Shown here: positions 53,509 through 61,580 of the stretch, one piece after another
Position numbering within the stretch: the first letter of the stretch is position 1
How the letters are laid out: each line of letters begins with the position of its first letter
DNA from: Heminiphilus faecis
GTDB lineage: Bacteria > Bacteroidota > Bacteroidia > Bacteroidales > Muribaculaceae
Length of the DNA: 64,000 nucleotides
Direction of reading: 5' to 3'
NCBI RefSeq assembly: GCF_008728965.1
Contig: NZ_VSMC01000006.1
Location: forward strand, 62,001 to 126,000
Made by a program: the position numbers and the translations under genes
The notes under the pieces: generated by a model
What the model was told of the DNA's origin: nothing
The model's database searches: none
The model's input: only the letters and a program-made list of their open reading frames with translations

Positions 53509-54600
53509 TTATATATCTACGGCATTGTTGTAATTACGCCATTTATCTATCAGAGCAGTCATGTCAGGCGGCACGGGAGCCGAAAAAAACATCTCCTCGC
53601 CTGTAGCCGGATGGACGAATCCGAGTGTGCGGGCGTGCAATGCCTGACGAGGGCACAGGTCGAAGCAATTGGCTACAAACTGGCGGTAACGAGCAGTCGT
53701 CAGACCCCGCAGTATGGCATCACCGCCATAACGGACGTCATTGAAAAGCGGGTGTCCTATATGCTTCATATGGACCCTTATCTGATGAGTGCGCCCCGTC
53801 TCAAGCACACACTTGACCACGCTAACATAGCCAAGCGGCTCCACTGTAGAGTAATGGGTCACGGCATGCTTGCCGTAATCGCCATCGGGAAATACCGTCA
53901 TCTGCAACCGGTCTTTAAGGCTCCGGCCTATATTCCCCTCTATGCGTCCGTCAGCAGGCTCTGGGCGCCCCCACACTACGGCCACATACTCGCGCTTGGT
54001 CGTTTTGTTGAAAAACTGCCGCCCGAGATGAGTCTTGGCATCGGGAGTCTTGGCCACGACAAGCAATCCGGATGTGTCCTTGTCGATACGGTGCACAAGC
54101 CCCATGCGCGGGTCATTGACATCATACTCGGGATTATCCTTGAAGTGATAGGCCAACGCATTGACAAGAGTACCGTGGTAATTGCCGTGGCCGGGATGCA
54201 CTACCAGTCCGGCGGGTTTATTGACCACAAGCAGATGCTCGTCTTCATATACGATGTCGAGCGGTATATCCTCGGCTATTATCTCCAGTTCATAACGGGG
54301 GCGGTCCATGACCACAGTCACCACATCAAGAGGCTTTACCCTGTAATTGGACTTGACCGCACGACCGTTGACAAGTATGCATCCTGCGTCGGCAGCCTGT
54401 TGCACACGGTTGCGCGACGACTTTTCAAGACGCGCCACAAGAAACTTGTCGACACGCAGAAGCTGCTGCCCCTTGTCGGCTACGAATCTGAAATGCTCGT
54501 AAAGCTCGCCTCCGTCAGCATCCTCGATATCGGCGTCATATCCGTTACCGGCAACCGCATCGTCGGAGGGCATAATATCATCTATATTGTCAACAGCCAT
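53509..54600 (-). CDS. rluD: Ribosomal large-subunit pseudouridine synthase, RluD family
   Basis: About 363 residues from ATG 54600 (MAVDNIDDIMPSDD); the longer frame to 54663 overlaps the preceding PASTA gene. After an acidic N-terminus the S4 domain (LRVDKFLVARLEKSSRNRVQ) is followed by the catalytic domain with GLVHRIDKDTSGLLVVAKT (Asp173) and KREYVAVVWG. It converts uridines of 23S rRNA to pseudouridine. It starts 10 bases after the PASTA gene's stop, on the same strand. Confidence 0.93.
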   Translation of the reverse strand: MAVDNIDDIMPSDDAVAGNGYDADIEDADGGELYEHFRFVADKGQQLLRVDKFLVARLEKSSRNRVQQAADAGCILVNGRAVKSNYRVKPLDVVTVVMDRPRYELEIIAEDIPLDIVYEDEHLLVVNKPAGLVVHPGHGNYHGTLVNALAYHFKDNPEYDVNDPRMGLVHRIDKDTSGLLVVAKTPDAKTHLGRQFFNKTTKREYVAVVWGRPEPADGRIEGNIGRSLKDRLQMTVFPDGDYGKHAVTHYSTVEPLGYVSVVKCVLETGRTHQIRVHMKHIGHPLFNDVRYGGDAILRGLTTARYRQFVANCFDLCPRQALHARTLGFVHPATGEEMFFSAPVPPDMTALIDKWRNYNNAVDI

Positions 54601-54610
54601 AACACAACGG

Positions 54611-55252
54611 TCAATTGATGTCAAGTTCACTTGCTTCAAGATCATCCGATATGGCCTCGGCAACAGCTATGCTGTCATCCTCGTCGGGCAATCCGCCACC
54701 CACCTCGATGGTAACTGTGGCTGAAGCGGGGATACGGGCTCCCGGCTGCAGCGAGATGCCGTTGAATTTGGCTCCAAGCACAAGATCGCGGTATTCGCTG
54801 GGCACGTAATGCTCCTTGATATGCTTTATACCTATACCTTCGAGCATTGAACGCGCCTGCCGCAAAGACATGTCGGCAAGATTGGGCACTGACACCATTT
54901 TAGGCGAAAAAGCATTGACAGTAAGATATACCACACGATTGGGCTTAACTTTTGTATTGGGTCGCGGCGACTGGTCAAGAACGGTGCCCGGCTGCGTGTG
55001 CTCGTCGTATATCGAGTCTGACAGCTCTACGTTGAGTCCGGCCGCGGCGAGTGCCGCCGACGCCTGATTGTAAGTAAGCCCGCGCATGTTGGGGACCACC
55101 TCGTATTTACCGTGGCCGGTCCACACGTCAAGGGCTACCAGAGTGATCCATACCACACCGCATCCGGCAATAAACATTAACAACAGATTGAATAATATCG
55201 GATGCCGTTTGATAAAATTTTTATATTTTCCGGGTTGACTCGCTTCTTCCAC
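54611..55252 (-). CDS. PASTA-domain membrane protein
   Basis: 213 residues with a GTG start at 55252 ((M)EEASQPGKYKNFIKRHPI). One TM helix (FNLLLMFIAGCGVVWITLVAL), then three PASTA domains: VVPNMRGLTYNQASAALAA, VSVPNLADMSLRQARSMLEG and a third short unit to TVTIEVGGGLPDEDD. PASTA usually senses muropeptides on Ser/Thr kinases and PBPs, but no kinase or transpeptidase domain is fused here. Bacteroidetes carry such stand-alone PASTA proteins. It is 10 bases upstream of rluD and likely cotranscribed. Confidence 0.88.
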   Translation of the reverse strand: MEEASQPGKYKNFIKRHPILFNLLLMFIAGCGVVWITLVALDVWTGHGKYEVVPNMRGLTYNQASAALAAAGLNVELSDSIYDEHTQPGTVLDQSPRPNTKVKPNRVVYLTVNAFSPKMVSVPNLADMSLRQARSMLEGIGIKHIKEHYVPSEYRDLVLGAKFNGISLQPGARIPASATVTIEVGGGLPDEDDSIAVAEAISDDLEASELDIN

Positions 55253-55456
55253 GTCTCACTATTTATTAATTAAGCAATTGTCGCGATATCCTATAAACCC
55301 TCATAATAACACGACATTTTACGAATAATGTGCAAAATTATATAAAACGGATGGAATTAACACGCGGTCAAGTACAATTTGTAGGCAAAAAATCTTAAAT
55401 AATCTTTTATCTGTAAAATTTTGAGCCAATATATTATTACACTCATGATTTATTAC

Positions 55457-55464
55457 TAAATTTG
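55457..55464 (+). promoter_or_regulatory. -7 element of the bamD-rpoZ promoter
   Basis: TAAATTTG followed by CAGC; start near 55469, leader of about 20 bases. Confidence 0.65.
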
Positions 55465-55489
55465 CAGCTTGAATATTTGATAGCATATT

Positions 55490-56299
55490 ATGCGTAATTA
55501 CATCCATATTTTAACAGTGCTTATCTCCGCTGTAGTGTTCACATCATGCGGTGAATATCAGCGCATACTTAAAAGCAATGACCCGGACGAGCGTCTCGAG
55601 TACGCCAAGCGTGCGTTTGAACAGAAAAAGTACACTCAGGCGGCCACCGTGCTCACCGATATCGTAACGATGTTCAAAGGCACCCAAAAAGCCGAAGACT
55701 CTCTATATCTGCTCGCCCTCAGCCACTACGAGAACAAAGACTACGAAAATGCAGGCGCCTATTTCCAGACTTACTACAACCGCTACCCCAAAGGCAAGTA
55801 TGCTGAAATGGCCCGCTTCTACTGCGGTTACGGATATTTCCTCGATTCTCCCGAACCCCAGCTTGACCAAAGCGGCACCATAAAGGCCATCGAGGAGCTT
55901 CAGGCTTTTCTCGACTACTTTCCCAAGAGCGACAAAGTGCCTGTGGCCCAGAACACCATCTTCGAGCTGCAAGACAAACTCACGCTCAAAGAACTGCAGA
56001 ACGCACAGCTCTATTACAACATGGGCAACTATATGGGCAACAACTACGAATCGGCGGTGATAGTGGCTCGCAACGCCATCAAGAACTACCCCTACTCCAA
56101 GTATAAAGAAGAACTCGAGATGCTCATTCTGAAGTCGCGCTATCAGGAAGCCGCACAGAGCGTCGAAGAGAAAAAGGCCGACCGCTTTCGTGACGTAGTC
56201 GACGAGTACTACTCGTTTATCAACAACTATCCCGAGTCGCCTAACCGCAAGGAGGCCGACAACATCATGAAGATAGCCGGTAAATACGTAAACGAATAA
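55490..56299 (+). CDS. bamD: Outer-membrane assembly lipoprotein BamD
   Basis: 269 residues. Lipoprotein signal (ILTVLISAVVFTSC). The opening CGEYQRILKSNDPDERLEYA and then five TPR-like repeats (AFEQKKYTQAATVLTDIV, HYENKDYENAGAYFQTYYNR and others) are those of BamD/YfiO. It feeds BamA in folding outer-membrane proteins. It forms an operon with rpoZ, 12 bases downstream. Confidence 0.94.
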   Translation: MRNYIHILTVLISAVVFTSCGEYQRILKSNDPDERLEYAKRAFEQKKYTQAATVLTDIVTMFKGTQKAEDSLYLLALSHYENKDYENAGAYFQTYYNRYPKGKYAEMARFYCGYGYFLDSPEPQLDQSGTIKAIEELQAFLDYFPKSDKVPVAQNTIFELQDKLTLKELQNAQLYYNMGNYMGNNYESAVIVARNAIKNYPYSKYKEELEMLILKSRYQEAAQSVEEKKADRFRDVVDEYYSFINNYPESPNRKEADNIMKIAGKYVNE

Positions 56300-56311
56300 A
56301 CATTTATAATA

Positions 56312-56644
56312 ATGGACTACAAGAAATCCAACGCACCTCTCAACACCACAACCCGCGACCTCATCAAGATGTCGGAGGACACAGGCAACATCTACGAAAC
56401 AGTGTGCATCATCGCAAAACGCGCCAACCAGATATCCGGCGAGATGAAACACGACCTCGAAAAGAAGCTACAGGAGTTTGCATCGCTCAACGACAACCTC
56501 GAAGAAATTTCGGAAAATCGCGAGCAGATCGAGATTTCACGTTATTACGAGAAACTTCCCAAGCCCACTCTTATCGCAACCCAAGAGTATCTTGAAGGAA
56601 AAATCCACTTCCGCAATCCGTCAAAAGATAAGAATCTCGACTGA
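56312..56644 (+). CDS. rpoZ: RNA polymerase omega subunit, Rpb6 type
   Basis: 110 residues. TGNIYETVCIIAKRANQISG is the Rpb6/omega signature, with the RNA-polymerase-binding helix and ENREQIEISRYYEKLPKPT following. This longer form is the omega of Bacteroidetes. It helps assemble RNA polymerase. It follows bamD by 12 bases, a conserved pairing in the phylum. Confidence 0.9.
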   Translation: MDYKKSNAPLNTTTRDLIKMSEDTGNIYETVCIIAKRANQISGEMKHDLEKKLQEFASLNDNLEEISENREQIEISRYYEKLPKPTLIATQEYLEGKIHFRNPSKDKNLD

Positions 56645-56647
56645 GAG

Positions 56648-56679
56648 TTTGGTCGGTTGTATAAAAATTACTAACTTTG
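56648..56679 (+). promoter_or_regulatory. Promoter of rpsO
   Basis: TTTG at 56648-56651, a 20-base spacer and TAACTTTG at 56672-56679. The start near 56684 leaves a leader of about 48 bases. Confidence 0.8.
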
Positions 56680-56731
56680 TGCGCTCATTTAGAGCACCAA
56701 TATAATTATTAACTTTAAATTTTCAATAAGA

Positions 56732-57007
56732 ATGCACTTGAATTCTGACGAAAAAGTACAAATCTTTGAGAAATACGGTAAGGGCAAGACTGATACTGGC
56801 TCACCTGAAGCTCAGATAGCATTATTCTCGGTTCGTATTGCTCATTTGACTCAACACCTGAAGTCAAATCACAAAGATTATACTACTGCACGCGCTCTTA
56901 AAGCATTGGTAGGTAAGCGCCGTCGTCTTCTTGATTACCTGATCAAGAAGGACATCAACCGCTATCGTGCCATCATCGCACAGAAAGAGCTTGGTATCCG
57001 CAAGTAA
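56732..57007 (+). CDS. rpsO: 30S ribosomal protein S15
   Basis: 91 residues. The family's TDTGSPEAQIALFSVRIAHLT, LKSNHKDYTTARALKALVGK and RRRLLDYL motifs are intact. It binds 16S rRNA early in small-subunit assembly. It has its own strong promoter. Its leader holds a weak GCTC/GAGC hairpin that could take part in autoregulation, which is only a guess. Confidence 0.98.
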   Translation: MHLNSDEKVQIFEKYGKGKTDTGSPEAQIALFSVRIAHLTQHLKSNHKDYTTARALKALVGKRRRLLDYLIKKDINRYRAIIAQKELGIRK

Positions 57008-57138
57008 GCCACGTGCTGCTTAACGACTACACCGGTCGGCTGCGTCAATGACGTGGCCGACCTTGTTTTCATCCCCCACCCGCAAAATAACCGACGGGGT
57101 CACATGTCCACGTTATTTGATTGGGAGCAGGCAGGCAC

Positions 57139-57250
57139 GTAGGGGCGCCAGTATCACGGCGCCCGCAGAGATTCGGATGGACATACCGGCAAGGCAGTTA
57201 CAGAAGACCATACCGGACGTAGCCGGACGCCGTGGTACTGGCGTCCCTAC
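57139..57250. repeat. MITE-like palindromic repeat, copy A
   Basis: A 112-bp unit bounded by inverted 26-base ends. The left end is GTAGGGGCGCC-8nt-GGCGCCC (57139-57164). The right end is its inverse, GGACGCC-8nt-GGCGTCCCTAC (57225-57250). Each end is itself a palindrome. In the right end both arms carry the same change (GCGCC to ACGCC and its partner), which preserves the stem. The same unit recurs at 62747-62866 and 63055-63177. Confidence 0.75.
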
Positions 57251-57411
57251 CAATATTGTCGCCGTTTGACCGTTTCCTTAAATTACAAATCCAAAAGTAT
57301 GAGAAGTTAGCAATCCGGTTAACCATACGCAGCGTAGCCGGACGCCGCACTACCGTATGACCATGCAGGCAGTGCGGTCAGAGAGGACCATCCGGGGCAT
57401 TTTGACAGCTG
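57251..57411. other. Intergenic gap between the repeat and the COG0523 gene
   Basis: About 160 bases without a gene. It holds GAGAAGTTAGCAATCC near 57300, echoing the GAAGTTAGCATG before the repeats at 62.7 and 63.0 kb. It also has TAGCCGGACGCCGCACTACC near 57340, a fragment of the repeat's end. It looks like a decayed further copy of the same element. Confidence 0.45.
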
Positions 57412-58632
57412 TCAGTCGAGACAGGCGTCGAGGTCGCGCGTTATCTGCTCGCGGTCAAGGTGCCGGCCGATAAAAACAATCTTCTCCATGCGGTCGCCAT
57501 AGGTCTCGTCCCAGTCACGCATAAGTCCCGGCTCCTGCTCCATGAGCTGCTGCAGCTCCTCCTCGGGTGCAGTGGCATACCACTGTCCTACATCGGTAAT
57601 TTTTTTCTGCACACCCGCCTGTTCAAACAGATATGTCACGTCGGTATTGTCACTGAAATAGCACACACCTTTGGCCCGGATGACATTGCGCGGCCACTTC
57701 TTGTCCACATAATAATCAAACTTATTAAGATTAAACGGACGGCGTCGGTAGTAAACAAACGTCGAAATGCCGTATTCCTCAGCTTCACCCTCCTCATGAT
57801 CATGATGGTGATGATGGTGGTGGTTACCATGCTCATGCTCATCCTCCTCGTCATGGACATGGTCATGATGATGGTGATGCTCGTGTTCAAGTTCGTCGAC
57901 CGGACGCTCTATCTCCTTGATCCAAGTCGCCGAGGTAGCCACTTTCTCAAAGTCAAACAGCCCTGTATTGATTATGCGGCCGAGATCGACATCGGCATAA
58001 TCACATTCTATTATCTCGGCCTGCGGCTGAAGAGTGCGTACAATCTCTTTTATCCTACTGCTATCCTCGGCGCTAACCTCCGATATCTTGTTGAGCAGGA
58101 TTATGTTGCAGAACTCTATCTGCTGTATTATAAGATTTTCGATATCCTCATCATCCATGTTCTCGTTTTTAAGACTGTCGCCGCACGAGAACTCACTCTG
58201 CAGTCGCAAAGCATCCACAACCGTGACCACACAGTCGAGCCGGCAGGTACCGAACTTATTTACAACAGGAGCCATAGACGGTATCGAGCATATAGTCTGC
58301 GCTATAGGCTCCGGCTCACATATGCCGCTCGCTTCTATCACGATGTAGTCGAAGCTGTCCATATGAAGCAGATCTACTATCTGATTCACAAGATCCATCT
58401 TCAGCGTACAGCATATGCAACCGTTCTGAAGGGCCACAAGGCTGTCATCGGCCGTGCCTACCACACCCCCCTTCTGTATAAGGTCAGCATCTATGTTTAC
58501 CTCTCCTATATCATTGACTATCACGGCAAACTTTATGCCTCGTTCGTTGGTCAGTATGTGATTAACCAATGTTGTCTTGCCGCTTCCCAGATATCCGGTA
58601 AGGAGCAGCACAGGTACATCCTTTCCTTTCAT
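57412..58632 (-). CDS. COG0523 (CobW/ZNG1-type) GTPase with His-rich loop
   Basis: About 406 residues from ATG 58632 (MKGKDVPVLLLTGYLGSGKT); the frame to 58653 is excluded by the promoter. Walker A is GYLGSGKTTLVN, the metal-binding GCICCTLKMDL carries CxCC, and ASGICEPEPIA follows. A stretch of about 38 residues (near 250-290) holds more than 15 histidines alternating with D and E (HEHHHHHDHVHDEEDEHEHG and onward), a metal-storage insert. The C-terminal CobW domain (GISTFVYYRRRPFNLNKFD ... VIRAKGVCYFS) is intact. COG0523 proteins deliver zinc or other metals. There is no cobalamin gene nearby, so zinc delivery is more likely than CobW's role. Confidence 0.9.
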   Translation of the reverse strand: MKGKDVPVLLLTGYLGSGKTTLVNHILTNERGIKFAVIVNDIGEVNIDADLIQKGGVVGTADDSLVALQNGCICCTLKMDLVNQIVDLLHMDSFDYIVIEASGICEPEPIAQTICSIPSMAPVVNKFGTCRLDCVVTVVDALRLQSEFSCGDSLKNENMDDEDIENLIIQQIEFCNIILLNKISEVSAEDSSRIKEIVRTLQPQAEIIECDYADVDLGRIINTGLFDFEKVATSATWIKEIERPVDELEHEHHHHHDHVHDEEDEHEHGNHHHHHHHDHEEGEAEEYGISTFVYYRRRPFNLNKFDYYVDKKWPRNVIRAKGVCYFSDNTDVTYLFEQAGVQKKITDVGQWYATAPEEELQQLMEQEPGLMRDWDETYGDRMEKIVFIGRHLDREQITRDLDACLD

Positions 58633-58645
58633 GACAATATATATA

Positions 58646-58663
58646 TTTTGCATCGCAAAAATA
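58646..58663 (-). promoter_or_regulatory. Promoter with overlapping palindrome of the COG0523 gene
   Basis: The -7 element TATTTTTG (minus, 58663-58656) overlaps the palindrome TTTTGC-ATC-GCAAAA (58646-58660) at the start site (near 58651). A dyad at this place is the usual position for a repressor, such as a zinc-responsive Fur-family protein (inference). Confidence 0.55.
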
Positions 58664-58706
58664 ACAATTTCCCCGGCTATATCCTCGGTTTATCAACGAA
58701 AAAGAC

Positions 58707-58714
58707 TAAATTTG
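58707..58714 (+). promoter_or_regulatory. -7 element of the C1 peptidase promoter
   Basis: TAAATTTG followed by CATT; start near 58719, leader of about 50 bases. Divergent from the COG0523 promoter. Confidence 0.6.
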
Positions 58715-58769
58715 CATTAACTCGACAAACCGACAAAATCCGTTTTAACCTCATAATCAATTTATCATC

Positions 58770-60164
58770 ATGAACAAAGCAGTCTTTGCCGTCATAGCCA
58801 TCGCATTATACGGAGCCACGCTACACGCGGCATCACCCGGAGGTCTCGACAAAGCGACGGTCGACAAGATACGCGCTACATATCGCGACACCCCTCATCA
58901 GCGTGCCATACACAATGCTATCGCTGCAAACTCGATTGACAGGCTTGCCGTCAATGCCGCGAATAAAAACAATTTCGACACCCATTTTTCACACAAAGTG
59001 AAAAGCAAGGGCATCACCGACCAGAAGTCATCGGGACGATGCTGGCTCTTTACCGGTCTTAACGTGCTGCGCTCCCAGATGATGGCACAGCATAATCTTC
59101 CGGAGCTGACATTGTCGCAAAACTACAATTTCTTCTGGGACCAGCTCGAAAAGTCCAATCTGTTTCTTCAAAGCATCATCGACACCGCCGACCGGTCTAT
59201 GGATGACAAGACCGTCGAATGGCTGTTTAAAAATCCGCTCAGCGACGGAGGCCAGTACACCGGTCTGTCTGACAACATATCGAAGTACGGTGTCGTTCCC
59301 TCGGAAGTGATGGTGGAGACATTCAGCAGTTCTAACACGTCGCGCATGCGCAATCTTATAGGACTCAAGCTCAAGGAGTGGGGTCTTGAACTCCGCAAAA
59401 GCGCTGCCGCCGGCACCGGGGGCAAAGCTCTTGCCGACAGGAAAACCGAAATGCTCGGTGAAGTATACAAGATGCTGGCACTGACCCTCGGCGAGCCGCC
59501 GACGGAGTTCTCGTGGTCAAGAAAGGACCGCGACGGCAATATAATAGACTCCGCAGTCTACACTCCGCAGTCGTTTTACGCCACATATGCCGGCAATGAC
59601 CTGAAAAACGATTATGTCATGCTCATGAACGACCCCACTAGAGAATATTACAGACTGTATGAGATAGATTTTGACCGACACACCTACGACGGACAAAACT
59701 GGACCTACGTAAACCTTCCGGTCGAAGATATAAAAGAGATGGCCATAGCGTCGATCAAGGACAGCACCATGATGTACTTTTCCTGCGACGTAGGCAAATG
59801 CTTCGATCGTGAGCGCGGACTGCTCGATGTCAACCATTTCGACTACGGTTCATTGTTTGACACCGGATTTCCGATGGACAAGGCCGACCGCATACGCACC
59901 TTTGCCAGCTCGTCGTCACACGCCATGACCCTGATGGCCGTGGACCTTGACAAAGACGGACGGCCTAAGAAGTGGATGGTCGAAAACAGCTGGGGCCCCG
60001 GAGCCAACAACGGTCATCTTATAATGACCGACCGATGGTTTGACGAATACATGTTCCGCCTCGTGGTCAACAAAAAGTATCTCACCGCCAAAGCCGCTTC
60101 CGTACTCGACACTAAACCCATACTCCTGCCGGCGTGGGACCCCATGTTTGCCGAGGAACAGTAA
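58770..60164 (+). CDS. C1 family peptidase, aminopeptidase C/bleomycin hydrolase-like
   Basis: 464 residues. Signal peptide (MNKAVFAVIAIALYGATLHA). The catalytic Cys91 lies in QKSSGRCWLFTGLN. The catalytic His is in SSSHAMTLMAVD and the Asn in MVENSWGPGANN, near the C-terminus. The order and the large insertions match the C1B (bleomycin hydrolase) group, which forms self-compartmentalised hexamers with aminopeptidase activity. Family members in Lactobacillus and yeast are cytoplasmic; here the signal points to the periplasm, as in other Bacteroidetes. Confidence 0.93.
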   Translation: MNKAVFAVIAIALYGATLHAASPGGLDKATVDKIRATYRDTPHQRAIHNAIAANSIDRLAVNAANKNNFDTHFSHKVKSKGITDQKSSGRCWLFTGLNVLRSQMMAQHNLPELTLSQNYNFFWDQLEKSNLFLQSIIDTADRSMDDKTVEWLFKNPLSDGGQYTGLSDNISKYGVVPSEVMVETFSSSNTSRMRNLIGLKLKEWGLELRKSAAAGTGGKALADRKTEMLGEVYKMLALTLGEPPTEFSWSRKDRDGNIIDSAVYTPQSFYATYAGNDLKNDYVMLMNDPTREYYRLYEIDFDRHTYDGQNWTYVNLPVEDIKEMAIASIKDSTMMYFSCDVGKCFDRERGLLDVNHFDYGSLFDTGFPMDKADRIRTFASSSSHAMTLMAVDLDKDGRPKKWMVENSWGPGANNGHLIMTDRWFDEYMFRLVVNKKYLTAKAASVLDTKPILLPAWDPMFAEEQ

Positions 60165-60197
60165 CCCGGGCGCCCGTTTTTCTGTTAACGCACTGCC

Positions 60198-60935
60198 TCA
60201 GATTATCTTCATGGCTTTTGCTATGCGGCAAGCCTCCATCGAATTCTTTACTTGCAGTTTAGCGAGTATTTCCTGCCGGTGGCGGCTTACCGTATTTTTG
60301 CTGATAGACAAGACCACTGCTATATCGGCACTGGTTTTGCCGGAGTCTATGAGCCTTAGCACCTGCTGTTCCCGTCGGCTCAGTATCGATGCGTCGGAGG
60401 AGGATGTCAGCTCTTCAGAAACACCTGTCAGGGAATTGGCAACGATGCTCTTGCCGACAAAGCCTATGGCGCTGCTCCCATACAGGCATAATGCGTGGGT
60501 TATTGTTTCGGCATCATCGGCATAGATGTAATACATGCGATGGAGCACATCTATAGTGCAACCCGTTTCCACAGTCATGCGCAACTTTGACACCAGATAG
60601 TAATCGGGGCGTGTATGACGCGGTACATGACGCAGGAAATTGAAGAACCGCAGTTCTGCAAGATATTTTTCCTCACGTTCATCTTCTGTCATCAGGTCGA
60701 GAATAGCCTTCTCCCAGATGGAATTTTCAGTCCCGTAATTACCTATACCCAGAAGGATCCCGAATTTGCCGGGGAATATCCGACTCGTTCCACTCCTCAG
60801 ATCACTGACTACAGCTGTGACATTTTCGATTCGGGCTACGTTTTCTGCATAATTCAGTAACCACGGCAAATCAGATTTTTCAACTCTGACCGACTGATTT
60901 TTCAGAAGCTGATTTAGTCTTGGAAGATTACTCAT
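60198..60935 (-). CDS. LuxR-type transcriptional regulator
   Basis: 245 residues. No receiver motif or TM helix is seen. The N-terminal part of about 175 residues is unassigned (LPRLNQLLKNQSVRVEKSDL ... LLGIGNYGTENSIWEKAILDL). The C-terminal LuxR HTH is ILSRREQQVLRLIDSGKTSADIAVVLSISKNTVSRHRQEILAKL. It is divergent from the acetyltransferase operon across 87 bases holding a perfect 18-bp palindromic promoter and a repeated ATGGTTATTT, so it probably controls itself and that operon. The signal is unknown. Confidence 0.85.
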   Translation of the reverse strand: MSNLPRLNQLLKNQSVRVEKSDLPWLLNYAENVARIENVTAVVSDLRSGTSRIFPGKFGILLGIGNYGTENSIWEKAILDLMTEDEREEKYLAELRFFNFLRHVPRHTRPDYYLVSKLRMTVETGCTIDVLHRMYYIYADDAETITHALCLYGSSAIGFVGKSIVANSLTGVSEELTSSSDASILSRREQQVLRLIDSGKTSADIAVVLSISKNTVSRHRQEILAKLQVKNSMEACRIAKAMKII

Positions 60936-60943
60936 GTCAAAAA

Positions 60944-61019
60944 ATGGTTATTTATAGCCATTGCGCATTATTTTACAAGCGATTAACTTTGCAAAGTTAA
61001 CTCCAATATATGGTTATTT
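60944..61019. promoter_or_regulatory. Palindromic divergent promoter with flanking direct repeats
   Basis: TTAACTTTGCAAAGTTAA (60983-61000) is a perfect palindrome that reads TAACTTTG, the -7 consensus, on both strands. On the plus strand TTG at 60961-60963 with a 20-base spacer gives a full promoter with a start near 60996, 27 bases before ATG 61023. The minus-strand copy lacks a clear -33. ATGGTTATTT occurs at 60944-60953 and 61010-61019, one in each leader. Confidence 0.65.
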
Positions 61020-61022
61020 GAA

Positions 61023-61580
61023 ATGACAGAGAAAGAAAAGATGCTGGCCGGCATGATATATGATGCAAACAATGATTCTCTGCTTATCGCCGAGAGGCTT
61101 GAGTGCAAAGAATTGTGTCATGATTACAATAATCTCAGACCAAAGGATGTCGAGGAAAGAAAGAAAATTATAATGGAACTGTTGGGCAGTGTGAAAGGAA
61201 ACTTCCTGATAGAGCAGCCGTTTCTTTGCGATTACGGCTACAATATCCATATCGGTGATAATTTCTACTCCAATCATAATTTAGTCATACTTGACGGAGC
61301 GCCTGTAAGATTCGGCGACAACGTGTTTATCGCTCCCAATTGCGGATTCTACACGGCAGGACATCCGATTGATGCCGTCGAGAGGAACAAGGGGCTCGAA
61401 TACGCCCGTCCGATTACCGTCGGCAACAATGTATGGATTGGTGCCAATGTATGTGTGCTGCCCGGCGTGACCATCGGCGATGATTGCGTAATCGGAGCCG
61501 GCAGTGTTGTGGTGAAAGACATCCCGTCTCACTCGGTAGCCGTAGGAAATCCTTGCAAAGTAATAAAAACGATAAAATGA
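61023..61580 (+). CDS. Sugar O-acetyltransferase (maltose/galactoside acetyltransferase type)
   Basis: 185 residues. The N-terminal Maa cap (MTEKEKMLAGMIYDANNDSL) is followed by left-handed beta-helix hexapeptide repeats (IHIGDNFYSNHNLVILDGAP, VRFGDNVFIAPNC) and the catalytic His in YTAGHPIDAVER. VWIGANVCVLPGVTIGDDCV and AVGNPCKVIKTI close it. It acetylates the 6-hydroxyl of sugars with acetyl-CoA. It is the first gene after the palindromic promoter and overlaps the next gene by 4 bases. Confidence 0.94.
   Translation: MTEKEKMLAGMIYDANNDSLLIAERLECKELCHDYNNLRPKDVEERKKIIMELLGSVKGNFLIEQPFLCDYGYNIHIGDNFYSNHNLVILDGAPVRFGDNVFIAPNCGFYTAGHPIDAVERNKGLEYARPITVGNNVWIGANVCVLPGVTIGDDCVIGAGSVVVKDIPSHSVAVGNPCKVIKTIK

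Noticed and set aside
57048-57269. A 73-codon frame over palindromic repeat copy A
   Set aside because: It encodes only repeated GAP/RR-rich residues from the palindromic DNA; no start context or homologue-like pattern.
57460-58773. A 437-codon frame antisense to the COG0523 GTPase
   Set aside because: Repeats of M/V/L come from the His/Asp codons on the other strand; the GTPase motifs are unambiguous.
60164-60182. CCGGGCGCCCG + TTTTT after the C1 peptidase as a terminator
   Set aside because: The palindrome has no room for a loop, so a stable hairpin is doubtful. It may be a weak terminator, and GGGCGCCC is also part of the repeat family, but only by a short match.
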